A DNA stretch of 15,718 nt from M55B167 sp046482825 (GTDB taxonomy: Bacteria; Verrucomicrobiota; Kiritimatiellia; RFP12; UBA1067). Under the pieces are notes generated by a model, which was not told where the DNA came from, made no database searches, and was given only the letters and a program-made list of their open reading frames with translations. Below are positions 7,258 to 14,559 of the stretch, piece by piece; the first letter of the stretch is position 1; each line of letters begins with the position of its first letter. The DNA is taken from positions 1 to 15,718 of the forward strand of contig JAWOEI010000121.1 of NCBI GenBank assembly GCA_046482825.1, given 5' to 3'. The position numbers and the translations under genes were made by a program.

Positions 7258-8301
7258 ATGAATAAAAGTATTTTAGTAACAGGCGGTTCCGGTTTTCTGG
7301 CCATTAACATGATTCGTCACCTGCTGAATAAAGGTTGCACGAATATCCGTACACTGGATCTTTTAGAGTTCGATTATCCTGAACGTGATAAAATCGATGC
7401 TGTTGCAGGTGATATCCGTGATGTGGATATGGTTAAAAAATGTATGGACGGCATTGACTGGGTGATCCATACGGCTGCTGCCCTGCCTCTCTACTCAGAA
7501 GAGGATATCATGACAACAGATGTTGATGGAACCCGTAATCTTCTCAATGCGGCTCGGGCAGCCGGAGTGGAGCGATTCATCATGGTTTCATCTACCGCGG
7601 TTTACGGTATTCCCGATCATCATCCGCTGTATGAGACCGATCCTCTGATAGGGGTAGGCCCCTACGGCCGTGCCAAGATCATGGCGGAAGAGGTATGCCT
7701 TGAGAGCAGGAATTCCGGAATGTGTGTTCCTGTCATACGTCCTAAATCCTTTATCGGTCCTGAACGTCTGGGTGTGTTCGCCCTCTTTTATGACTGGGCA
7801 TATACCGGTCACGGGTTCCCTATGATAGGCAGCGGCAGAAACCGTTATCAGCTGCTGGACGTGGAGGATCTCTGCGATGCGATATGGCTGACTCTTACGC
7901 TGGATGAAAAGCTTGTCAATGACACTTATAACATAGGTGCAAAGGATTTCACCACTATGCGTGAGGATTATCAGGCAGTGTTGGATGAGGCCGGATACGG
8001 GAAGAAGATCAGAGGCTTTCCCGCCGCTCCCATGATATGGACGCTCCGCTTACTTGAAATGCTGCATCTTTCGCCGCTCTACAAATGGGTTTACGAAACA
8101 GCATGCCACGATTCCTTTGTCAGTATTGAAAAGGCGGAAAAGGTGCTGGGGTTTAAGCCGAAATTTTCCAACAAGGAAGCTCTGGTTCGAAACTACCGCT
8201 GGTATGTGGAGAACTTGGACAAATTTGCCGGTGCTTCAGGTGTTTCGCACCGTGTACCGTGGAAGCAGGGGATACTGCGTTTCGCCAAGGTCTTCTTTTA
8301 G
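7258..8301 (+). CDS. NAD(P)-dependent epimerase/dehydratase (extended SDR family)
   Basis: A Rossmann-fold oxidoreductase of 347 residues, within the usual range for extended short-chain dehydrogenases. The N-terminus ILVTGGSGFLA binds the nucleotide; the last Gly of the usual GxxGxxG is replaced by Ala. DIRD (about 52-55) fits the adenine-binding Asp. The catalytic elements are VSSTAVYG (110-117) and YGRAK with Tyr136 and Lys140. Relatives act on nucleotide sugars (UDP-glucose 4-epimerase group) or on sterol-like substrates; the C-terminal part around FVSIEKAEKVLGFKPKFS is shared by both groups, so the substrate is open. AGGAAG at 7249-7254 supports the start. The methyltransferase gene follows on the same strand after 75 bases, without a terminator, so co-transcription is possible. 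Confidence 0.88.
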   Translation: MNKSILVTGGSGFLAINMIRHLLNKGCTNIRTLDLLEFDYPERDKIDAVAGDIRDVDMVKKCMDGIDWVIHTAAALPLYSEEDIMTTDVDGTRNLLNAARAAGVERFIMVSSTAVYGIPDHHPLYETDPLIGVGPYGRAKIMAEEVCLESRNSGMCVPVIRPKSFIGPERLGVFALFYDWAYTGHGFPMIGSGRNRYQLLDVEDLCDAIWLTLTLDEKLVNDTYNIGAKDFTTMREDYQAVLDEAGYGKKIRGFPAAPMIWTLRLLEMLHLSPLYKWVYETACHDSFVSIEKAEKVLGFKPKFSNKEALVRNYRWYVENLDKFAGASGVSHRVPWKQGILRFAKVFF

Positions 8302-8315
8302 TTTTACTTTTAAGA

Positions 8316-8361
8316 TTAACACAGAGACACTGAGGTACAGAGGAGATGAGATCTGTGTTAA
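8316..8361. repeat. Perfect 10-base inverted repeat enclosing CACAGAG-type repeat, copy 2
   Basis: TTAACACAGA (8316-8325) and TCTGTGTTAA (8352-8361) are perfect inverted arms with 26 bases between them. The left arm and interior contain the degenerate repeats ACACAGAG, ACACTGAGG and TACAGAGG. The right arm is followed by A, not T, so it is not a plus-strand terminator. It lies between the epimerase and methyltransferase genes, just before the latter's ribosome binding site, so the hairpin could affect its translation. Confidence 0.5.
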
Positions 8362-8376
8362 AAAAAGGATTTTTAT

Positions 8377-9585
8377 ATGCCGAGAACTGAACTGCCGAAA
8401 AAACTTGTCTCTGAAATTCGTCAGCGCGTTTTTAATAAGGATGAGTTTCTGAAAATCACTCAAGTGTCCCGTCGTGGTGGCGGCTCCTTCAAGATCAGCC
8501 TGCGTCCGGTTGTTATCCGCGGAGAATCTCTTTTTCAGGGCGAGATGACCAAAGACGGTCACACCCAGGTGAAAAACTTTTCTCTCAAAGCAGCTGAAAA
8601 CGGACTTTTGGAAATTCTGAACCAGACCGGGCCACGCGATCTGCATTTGATGACCGCTTCCGGAGATCTGCATATCCGCGTAACAAAAAAAGGCAAGGTG
8701 CTGCATTCATACAGTGCTGAATTGAAACGCCCGGTGGAAATAAACCGGGGTCATGACCACGTAAAAAAACAGCCGCTGACCAGTTTTGATTCAGATTTTC
8801 TTCTCAAGGTGCTGGGCATCGCCACCGCAGACGGCAAGATCAAACCCTCCTGCCGCCCCAAATATGATCAGGTGAATGAATTTCTGAAAGTCATGGATTC
8901 AGTTATCCCCGGAGAAAACGAAAAAAAGGAATTTTATATTGTCGATTGCGGTTGCGGAAAGGCATATCTGACATTCGCCGCCTACTTTTATCTTACAATG
9001 CGGCATGGACTGGATGTGAAAATCTGCGGTGTTGATCACAATGAGGAAGTTATCAGAAGCGCCCGGAAGATGGCCGCCGATCTGGATGTTTCTGAACGTG
9101 TGACATTCATTCATGGTGAGCTTGCGGAAAGCGAGCCCGGTTTCCGTCCGGATATGACCATATCCCTGCATGCCTGTGACACTGCTACCGATGAGGCTCT
9201 CGCCCGCGGGATAGAATGGAAGAGCCGCTGTCTGCTTTGCGCTCCCTGCTGCCAGCACGAGCTGCATAAAAGTCTTAAACCGGATAATGAGATGCGCGCT
9301 GTGCTGCGCCACGGCATTCTGCGTGAACGTCTGGCCGATCTGCTGACCGATACTTTGAGGGCACAGATATTACGCATTCTCGGATTCCGTGTTAATGTTA
9401 TTGAGTTTGTTTCCCAGGAAGCCACAGCCAGGAATATTATGCTGAAAGCTGAGTACGGCGTGAAACCGGGTCGGGCTCAGGCTGTCAGCGATTACCTTGA
9501 ACTCCGCGACTACTGGCATGTATCGCCCTGGCTCGAAAACCGTATGGCTGCTCTGATGAACAAATATCTTAAGAATTTTGAGTAA
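8377..9585 (+). CDS. SAM-dependent methyltransferase (Methyltransf_32 type)
   Basis: A 402-residue protein with an N-terminal region of unknown fold (about 1-140) and a class I Rossmann methyltransferase domain. The SAM-binding motif I is IVDCGCGKAYLTFA (about 188-201), and CGVDHNEEVIRSA supplies the acidic residue after strand 2. SLHACDTATDEAL and CAPCCQHEL (288-296) are the hallmark of the Methyltransf_32 group (METTL25/GSTCD-like proteins), in which the Cys cluster replaces the usual NPPY-type motif. The methyl acceptor is not evident; a macromolecular target such as RNA is a guess. AAGGA at 8365-8369 supports the start. It follows the epimerase gene on the same strand. Confidence 0.85.
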   Translation: MPRTELPKKLVSEIRQRVFNKDEFLKITQVSRRGGGSFKISLRPVVIRGESLFQGEMTKDGHTQVKNFSLKAAENGLLEILNQTGPRDLHLMTASGDLHIRVTKKGKVLHSYSAELKRPVEINRGHDHVKKQPLTSFDSDFLLKVLGIATADGKIKPSCRPKYDQVNEFLKVMDSVIPGENEKKEFYIVDCGCGKAYLTFAAYFYLTMRHGLDVKICGVDHNEEVIRSARKMAADLDVSERVTFIHGELAESEPGFRPDMTISLHACDTATDEALARGIEWKSRCLLCAPCCQHELHKSLKPDNEMRAVLRHGILRERLADLLTDTLRAQILRILGFRVNVIEFVSQEATARNIMLKAEYGVKPGRAQAVSDYLELRDYWHVSPWLENRMAALMNKYLKNFE

Positions 9586-9623
9586 CGCGGGCAGAGTGGC
9601 GGATTATAATTGCACACAGGACC

Positions 9624-9639
9624 ATTACATTTTTGTAAT
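9624..9639. promoter_or_regulatory. AT-rich palindrome upstream of the outer-membrane gene promoter
   Basis: ATTACA (9624-9629) and TGTAAT (9634-9639) are perfect inverted arms around TTTT, placed just upstream of the candidate -35 box. It could be an operator, or a weak terminator of the methyltransferase gene. The following bases CTTT are a poor T run. Confidence 0.35.
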
Positions 9640-9646
9640 CTTTCAC

Positions 9647-9674
9647 TTGTATCCGGTTACAATTGTGTTATAAT
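9647..9674 (+). promoter_or_regulatory. Candidate promoter of the TorF-like gene
   Basis: TTGTAT (9647-9652) and TATAAT (9669-9674) are 16 bases apart. The -10 box is perfect and the -35 box matches three of six. Transcription would start near 9681, leaving a leader of about 205 bases before the ATG at 9888. Confidence 0.5.
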
Positions 9675-9718
9675 TCCACCATTCTAGAAATTGGGCAAAG
9701 AGTTTTTGTTCGGTCGTC

Positions 9719-9773
9719 CTGCCTGCGGAAAGTATTCCCTGTCAGTAAAATCAGGGGGTGATACTGCAGGCAG
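9719..9773 (+). ncRNA. Long bulged hairpin in the 5' leader of the TorF-like gene
   Basis: CTGCCTGC (9719-9726) pairs with GCAGGCAG (9766-9773), AGTAT (9731-9735) with ATACT (9761-9765), and CCCTG (9737-9741) with CAGGG (9752-9756). This leaves a GGAA bulge on one side, an internal loop, and a 10-base apical loop. Eighteen Watson-Crick pairs in a coaxial order within 55 bases suggest a structured RNA element. The leader continues to 9887 with no coding sequence. I do not recognise a known riboswitch class. Confidence 0.5.
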
Positions 9774-9887
9774 CACGCTGACGGGGCCGGCAAAGCTGTA
9801 TCTGTCCGACGGTAGTTTGTATTGGCATGGTGTCTGCTTAAGCGGATGACATGTCTGATAACGAGGCTAAAACAAAAAAGGAGAATT

Positions 9888-10676
9888 ATGAAAACGTTGA
9901 TACTGACCGCTATGGCTATGGTTGCCATCGCCTTCACAACTGTTGCGCAGGAAGTTGTTGAAACAGAGGGTTGTCCGATAGCATTTGATGCTACTCTGGA
10001 TTTTTATTCACACTATGCATGGCGTGGTATTGAGTACAACGACGAGCCGGTTGCACAGCCTGGTGCCGCCGCCCGTTATGATATGGCTGAGTACGGTTCT
10101 GTTTCCGCCGGTGTATGGGCGAATTATGATTTCACAAACTTCAAAAAACATGATGGCCGCGGGGATGGGTTCAGTGAAATTGATTATACCCTCAACTACG
10201 CTGTTGACGTTGAGGATTTAACCCTGGAAGCCGGTCATATATGGTACACATTTCCTGTGAAAGACGGACAGGATGAGTCCAGCACCCGTGAAGTTTACGG
10301 ATCGGTTGCCTACAATAATGACATCGTAGTTCCTTCTCTGACGGTTTATTATGATTATGCCGATATTGAAGGTTTTTACGGTAACGCGGCACTCTCCAAA
10401 AATTTCGAGATTGCCGAGCAGGTTACGGCCGGACTGTTTGCCTCTCTGGGAGCGGGTGACGATAATTACAACAAGGGTTACGGACTTACGCGTGACAATG
10501 CTCTGATAGACGGCAACCTGGGTGCATGCGTCACCTATGCGATCAACGATATCTTCTCTGTCGGAGCCACAGCGGTCTGGACATCTGTTCTTGACGACGG
10601 TATCCGGGAAAATGTTGACGCGGACCAGCACAAAGATATTCTCTGGGGCGGCATCAATCTCGCTGCATCCTTCTGA
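9888..10676 (+). CDS. TorF/Gcw_chp-family putative outer-membrane beta-barrel protein
   Basis: A 262-residue exported protein. I chose the ATG at 9888 because AAGGAG (9878-9883) lies 4 bases upstream and the product begins with a clear signal peptide (MKTLILTAMAMVAIAFTTVA, cleavage likely after Ala20); the frame also opens 66 bases earlier but without a ribosome binding site. The mature part starts with the family pattern ATLDFYSHYAWRG, then GxWANYDF, and continues as alternating strands such as TLEAGHIWYTFP and SLTVYYDYADIEGFYGN. It ends in Phe (NLAASF), as expected for barrel insertion by BamA. Members of TorF/Gcw_chp are outer-membrane proteins of unknown or proposed porin function. It is flanked by its own promoter and terminator, so it is probably monocistronic. 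Confidence 0.82.
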   Translation: MKTLILTAMAMVAIAFTTVAQEVVETEGCPIAFDATLDFYSHYAWRGIEYNDEPVAQPGAAARYDMAEYGSVSAGVWANYDFTNFKKHDGRGDGFSEIDYTLNYAVDVEDLTLEAGHIWYTFPVKDGQDESSTREVYGSVAYNNDIVVPSLTVYYDYADIEGFYGNAALSKNFEIAEQVTAGLFASLGAGDDNYNKGYGLTRDNALIDGNLGACVTYAINDIFSVGATAVWTSVLDDGIRENVDADQHKDILWGGINLAASF

Positions 10677-10702
10677 GAGTTTCAACCAGAGAAAACAGAA
10701 AA

Positions 10703-10736
10703 AACACCCGCCGGTTTAACAGGCGGGTGTTTTTTT
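10703..10736 (+). terminator. Intrinsic terminator of the TorF-like gene
   Basis: AACACCCGCC (10703-10712) pairs perfectly with GGCGGGTGTT (10722-10731) around a 9-base loop, followed by T residues to 10736. It starts 26 bases after the stop codon. Upstream A residues could also make it act for transcription from the minus strand. Confidence 0.95.
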
Positions 10737-10832
10737 ATGTTGTGGACGTAGTTAACAGAGTGGACTTTATTGACAGAATACTCTTTGTAACTGACAGTTT
10801 ACAATTTACGTTTTACTTGTCACTAAACCAGC

Positions 10833-10856
10833 GGAGCCGCCTGTCTGCCGACAGGC
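10833..10856. repeat. GGAG-led single hairpin (REP-like)
   Basis: GGAG (10833-10836) is followed by GCCTGTC (10839-10845) paired with GACAGGC (10850-10856) around TGCC. It lies in the convergent gap 10737-10939 between the TorF-like gene and the sugar isomerase gene. The rest of that gap is AT-rich, with degenerate TTTAC/TTTACG words at about 10797-10815 and no gene. Confidence 0.5.
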
Positions 10857-10939
10857 AGGGAACCAAACTGAGCCTCTGTGATATGCAAATGGTCTCCTGA
10901 GTTTCTTGTTTTTTGCGACAGGAGTTGATTTTATAGCGA

Positions 10940-11818
10940 CTAACGTGTGGCATCCATAATGCCCTTGAAATAGCCTATTGATTCAGCGATTCCGGTGATA
11001 GGATCGGACATATCCTTTTCGTATTCAAGACTGCATACGCCGCTGTATTTTACTTTGCGCAGTGCTTTAACCACAGCGGTTATATCGATTTTTCCTCGCG
11101 GCATTTCAATGGTGCGGCCTTTCTTTGTGTCGGCACTGACGTTTTTGATATGCATATCATGAATGCGCTCGGAATAATCCATAATCGCCTGTACCGGGCA
11201 GCGACCATCGCGGAACTGATGTCCTATGTCCAGGCAGAGTCCCATGCGTTTATCCATGTGCGCGATCCGTTTGATAGCGCTTTCGGCATTGGGAAACAGC
11301 TCCGGCATGTCCGGACCGTGATTGTGAATGGCATATTTGATATCATACTTCTGTACAAGTGTATTGATGTATTCCAGAAGTTCCTGGTCTTCCACACGTT
11401 TTTTGCCGACCTTCTTATAGGGAACGCCGACTAGGGTTTTCACGCCGACGCGCTTGACGTATTCAAAAGCTTTTTCGGCAGCTTCATGGCTGTCCATATA
11501 AAGAGGTCCGCAGCCGTATCCCGTTACGCCGTATTCCGCACACTTTTTGTGAAACGCAGCGGCTTCTCCAGCGGTGCATGTTTCCGGCAGATGAAAATTT
11601 TTGATACATAGATAGTGTGCATCCACTTTTTTCATCATTTCGAGAGTTTCATCAATATTGAATTTGACAAAGGTGTATCCTGCTATGCCAAGCCTGAAGG
11701 TGTCGGTTTCCTTTTTACCGGGTACCTCAGGCAGGGTTGAACACCCGCCGGCTGCCAGGCCGGCGACGGCGGTGGCGCCCAGTCCGGCGGTTTTAAAAAA
11801 AGATCTTCTTGTTGTCAT
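10940..11818 (-). CDS. Tat-exported sugar phosphate isomerase/epimerase-like TIM-barrel protein
   Basis: A 292-residue member of the xylose-isomerase-like TIM-barrel (AP-endonuclease 2) superfamily. The N-terminus has a twin-arginine signal (TTRRSFFKTAG) and a hydrophobic stretch ending in AAGGCS; Cys26 may be lipid-modified, although the lipobox is imperfect. Export of a folded, metal-loaded enzyme fits the Tat route. Likely metal or active-site residues are His165/His167 (IHNHG), Asp197 and His200 (CLDIGH), Asp221/His223 (DMHIKN) and Glu265 (SLEYE). AAGGAG (11824-11829) sits 5 bases from the start. It lies 66 bases downstream of the GH105 gene on the same strand, so the pair is probably an operon acting on the same glycan outside the cytoplasm. 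The substrate is unknown; many such genes sit in carbohydrate loci. Confidence 0.87.
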   Translation of the reverse strand: MTTRRSFFKTAGLGATAVAGLAAGGCSTLPEVPGKKETDTFRLGIAGYTFVKFNIDETLEMMKKVDAHYLCIKNFHLPETCTAGEAAAFHKKCAEYGVTGYGCGPLYMDSHEAAEKAFEYVKRVGVKTLVGVPYKKVGKKRVEDQELLEYINTLVQKYDIKYAIHNHGPDMPELFPNAESAIKRIAHMDKRMGLCLDIGHQFRDGRCPVQAIMDYSERIHDMHIKNVSADTKKGRTIEMPRGKIDITAVVKALRKVKYSGVCSLEYEKDMSDPITGIAESIGYFKGIMDATR

Positions 11819-11884
11819 TTCATCTCCTTCTTGTTTATTTATAAAAAAGTCGGCCGTTGCTCCGCTGACCCGTATCCGACCCGG

Positions 11885-14065
11885 TTACCTGATTTCGATA
11901 TTCAGCGGATTGGCGAGTGCCTGCGCAAATGCGGCTACATATTGTTTCCAGTACTCCTGTCTGATAAAATCTCCCGCTCCGCTCCAGCAGGAACCCGCAT
12001 ACCAGACAAAGGGTCTGCCTGTTTTCACTTCATCGAGAAGATAAATACAGTCCATTGCATCTGTCGCAACCGAAGCCTTTCCGGGAATTACAATGGCGGT
12101 TCCTATGCAGCCCGCCGCACCGTCTTCCGGTTCATAATTGGCTATCCATCCTTTATCGGGCCTGATGGAAATATCGCCGTTGTGATTTCTTGCAACAGAG
12201 ATGTCCAGCCCCGGACCGCCAGTGAGGCCGTCAGCTCCGTCAATCGTGAATACACTTTCATGACGAGTCATGTGGGAACCGGCATCCAGGCTTACTGTGC
12301 GTTTTTCTGTAACTCGTATCCCGTCGCCGCAATTCCAGGTTTTAAATCCCAGTGTGAATTCTGTGCGGACAGGTCCGTTGCAGACATGCGCCTGTTCGGC
12401 CCAGTTGGCACTGTTGTAGAAAGTCCCGCTCCTGTAAATTCCGAAGCCGCCGCATCCGCGTCCAGAACCTGCCTTATAGTTGTCCATTCCTTCGCCGTGG
12501 TCGGTGTGGTAACGGCCAGCTTTGATGAATCCGGCCATGACAGGATAATGCACCTTCTTATTCCAGACATCAACACCGCTGGAAATCAAATTTTCGCCTT
12601 CCGGCGGCGGCTGCATGACGGCAGGTCCGTACATACGGGCGGCGATGCGGTCGTTCTCCCAGCCGAAGTCATCCATGCGTTGTGGAAAGAACTCGCTGAC
12701 ACATATTACCGGAGCATGCGCTTTCGGCATAGTTTCGTTATTCATCAGCAGAAAGCTGCGCGTCTGGCTAGCAAGCATGTATGTTCTGAAGATAATTTTT
12801 CCGCCTCTGATCTCCTGGTATGGAATAAAGGCATTGTTGCGGGTGTCGAAGATGCGCAGATTCTTAATTGCAAGTCCGTGTTTCACAGGATCAACAGTGA
12901 TGGTTTCCGCGGCTCGGTAAACAGAGACAGGATTGCTGACAGTCAGGGTTTTGCATTTCGGATTTGCCTCCCTGACAATATATTCTTTGAGTTCAACCGC
13001 GGCATTCAGAAAGGCGCCGACCGCATATACTTCACAATCGGTCCCGTTATAGGAGTCGGGACGGTCTCCTATAGGCTGCACCCAGCCCAGGCGTCCCTCT
13101 TCATTTATGCTCCTGCAGATGGCAGCCCAGGATTTCTTGACGCATGGGAGATAATCCTCCTCGCTGAGCAGACCGTTGTTGATGCCCCAAAGCAGGCCGA
13201 AAGTGAAAAATGATGTTCCGCTCATCTCAGGAAGATCGGGATCCTCAGGATCAAGCATGCTGGGGCGCCATGCGCCGTCAGCATGCTGCGTTTTTCTGAT
13301 GGCCGCTGACATCTCCCTGAAGACTTTTTCATAGAAGGGACGTGCTGGCCAGTCCATGGGCATATCGCGCAGTATTATGGCGAGCCCGCCGTGAACCCAT
13401 CCATTGCCGCGGCACCAGAAAACGCGTTTGCCGTTTTCAGTTTTTCTGCCGATGAAACGTGAGTCACGAAAGAAAAGATGATCCTCTTTGCTGTAGAGCA
13501 GATCGTATGTGGCTCTGAATTCTCTGTCCATGAATTCGAGATATTTTTCATCGCCAGTGAACCCCGCCATCTTAATGAAAACCGTGGGCGACATAAATAG
13601 CGCATCGCACCAGCTCCAGCGTTTCTGATTGTTGCGTTTTGTGAAATCCAGAGACCCCATATGCGGGTTGGCTGTTATGTAGTCAAAGTTCAGGCGCATC
13701 GGATCGGCATAAGCCGGATTGTTGTCGTACGCCGCCATCTCCAGCCAGCTCTGTCCTATGCAGTGGTCATCCGCATGATAGGTGCGGGGAAGATGTCCCC
13801 ATCTGTTTTTTTCTCCGAGTTCACGGATCTGATCGAGATAAGGCAGGGACGGATCAGAAAGTCCCAATGCGGTTATGCCTGCGTAGTATGCACCGTAGGT
13901 CCAGTCCAGACGATGATGTTTTTTCGGATTATTGTTCATCCAGTCCGCTGCCGCTACGGCATTTTTCCGGACTGCACCCAGTGTCCATTCGGCCGGTGCA
14001 GCCGGAAGATTCGCGGTGATTGACAGAATGGTTGTGACAGTCAGGGCTTTCCATATATTTTTCAC
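11885..14065 (-). CDS. GH105 unsaturated glycuronyl hydrolase with C-terminal DUF4861-like domain
   Basis: Family 105 enzymes remove the unsaturated uronic acid that polysaccharide lyases leave on rhamnogalacturonan, ulvan or related oligosaccharides. I chose GTG at 14065: GGAGGT (14069-14074) is 3 bases upstream and the product then starts with a signal peptide (KNIWKALTVTT to LPAAPA). The ATG at 14116 overlaps the promoter and has no ribosome binding site. The protein has 726 residues. The (alpha/alpha)6 domain spans about 28-363, with YHADDH (Asp99/Asp100), WSWCDALFMSP (Asp154) and WCRGNGW (217-223), the Asp pair expected for the hydration mechanism. The rest (about 373-726) resembles DUF4861, often fused to GH105. 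A 460-residue frame open on the opposite strand (11831-13213) has no family motifs and is a shadow. Confidence 0.92.
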   Translation of the reverse strand: MKNIWKALTVTTILSITANLPAAPAEWTLGAVRKNAVAAADWMNNNPKKHHRLDWTYGAYYAGITALGLSDPSLPYLDQIRELGEKNRWGHLPRTYHADDHCIGQSWLEMAAYDNNPAYADPMRLNFDYITANPHMGSLDFTKRNNQKRWSWCDALFMSPTVFIKMAGFTGDEKYLEFMDREFRATYDLLYSKEDHLFFRDSRFIGRKTENGKRVFWCRGNGWVHGGLAIILRDMPMDWPARPFYEKVFREMSAAIRKTQHADGAWRPSMLDPEDPDLPEMSGTSFFTFGLLWGINNGLLSEEDYLPCVKKSWAAICRSINEEGRLGWVQPIGDRPDSYNGTDCEVYAVGAFLNAAVELKEYIVREANPKCKTLTVSNPVSVYRAAETITVDPVKHGLAIKNLRIFDTRNNAFIPYQEIRGGKIIFRTYMLASQTRSFLLMNNETMPKAHAPVICVSEFFPQRMDDFGWENDRIAARMYGPAVMQPPPEGENLISSGVDVWNKKVHYPVMAGFIKAGRYHTDHGEGMDNYKAGSGRGCGGFGIYRSGTFYNSANWAEQAHVCNGPVRTEFTLGFKTWNCGDGIRVTEKRTVSLDAGSHMTRHESVFTIDGADGLTGGPGLDISVARNHNGDISIRPDKGWIANYEPEDGAAGCIGTAIVIPGKASVATDAMDCIYLLDEVKTGRPFVWYAGSCWSGAGDFIRQEYWKQYVAAFAQALANPLNIEIR

Positions 14066-14119
14066 AGAACCTCCGGTTGATGTTGTCAGGACAAATTTTA
14101 AAACATTTATAAACATAAT

Positions 14120-14148
14120 ACTATATTTAATTGAAACTGATTTGGCAA
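14120..14148 (-). promoter_or_regulatory. Promoter of the GH105-isomerase operon
   Basis: On the minus strand TTGCCA (14148-14143) and TATAGT (14125-14120) are separated by exactly 17 bases, a near-consensus sigma-70-type pair. Transcription would start near 14113, about 48 bases before the GTG start, which also supports the shorter start. Confidence 0.65.
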
Positions 14149-14174
14149 ATTAAAACAGTGCTCCCTCGAATTGG

Positions 14175-14204
14175 TGCAAATCGTCAAATTTACGGCAATT
14201 TGCA
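14175..14204. promoter_or_regulatory. Palindromic site upstream of the GH105 promoter
   Basis: TGCAAAT (14175-14181) and ATTTGCA (14198-14204) are perfect inverted arms 16 bases apart, 27 bases upstream of the -35 box. The position suits an activator site for inducible carbohydrate genes. The binding protein is not identified. Confidence 0.42.
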
Positions 14205-14259
14205 TCATACATCTTCCGAGGTCAAGGATCTCGGCTACAGCAACTAATGCATTTTTACT

Positions 14260-14322
14260 GTAGGGCGGGGTCCGTGCATGTCACGCCGTAGTGCCGCTTG
14301 CGGTACGAAGGATGGACCCCGC
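14260..14322. repeat. GTAG-led palindromic repeat element
   Basis: GTAG (14260-14263) is followed by GCGGGGTCC (14265-14273), which has a perfect inverted partner GGACCCCGC (14314-14322). Inside, a second GTAG leads hairpin GTGCCGC/GCGGTAC (14291-14297, 14300-14306, one G-T pair). The design resembles the elements at 3280 and 7025, but the sequence differs, so it would be another subfamily. Confidence 0.6.
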
Positions 14323-14559
14323 TGTGCACCGATTCGCAGATGCGCCTACTTATAGTAAGTTCTGCGGAAATATTGTACACAGAGTTAATATGTTGAGTAT
14401 CGTTAATCAAGACACGCATCGACCAGGGACGAATCCTTCCTCAAGACCCATGAGGACTAAGCGAAGATCTTCGCCCCGCAAACGGAATTACGGCGGAAAT
14501 ACCTGAAAGAAAAGCCCCTTCACTACGGAAATTTGCGCTGTCAGGAATTTTTATGCCGC
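14323..14559. other. Intergenic stretch without a recognised gene
   Basis: This lies between the GH105 promoter region and the 3' end of the helical secreted-protein gene. It contains a 14-base palindrome, GCGAAGATCTTCGC (14461-14474), and a small CCTCA/TGAGG hairpin (14439-14455). Neither has a T run. The 71-codon frame at 14291-14506 starts inside the repeat and is not supported. Confidence 0.5.

Noticed and set aside
9774..9887. Possible c-di-GMP-I (GEMM) riboswitch: GGCAAAGC, then GGTAG, before the TorF-like gene
   Set aside because: Only isolated words match. The first half of the GEMM core and the pairing GG..CU and GGUAGCC..GGUUACC are missing.
9822..9887. Longer N-terminus for the TorF-like protein
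   Set aside because: The extra 22 residues are basic and precede a proper signal peptide; the ribosome binding site is at 9878-9883.
11831..13213. 460-codon open frame on the plus strand opposite the GH105 gene
   Set aside because: It shows no family motif, signal peptide or ribosome binding site, and lies antisense to a gene with clear GH105 motifs, promoter and ribosome binding site.
14066..14116. ATG at 14116 as start of the GH105 gene
   Set aside because: It overlaps the expected transcription start and has no ribosome binding site; GTG at 14065 has GGAGGT and gives a clean signal peptide.
14291..14506. 71-codon plus-strand frame
   Set aside because: It begins inside the palindromic repeat and shows no protein-like features.
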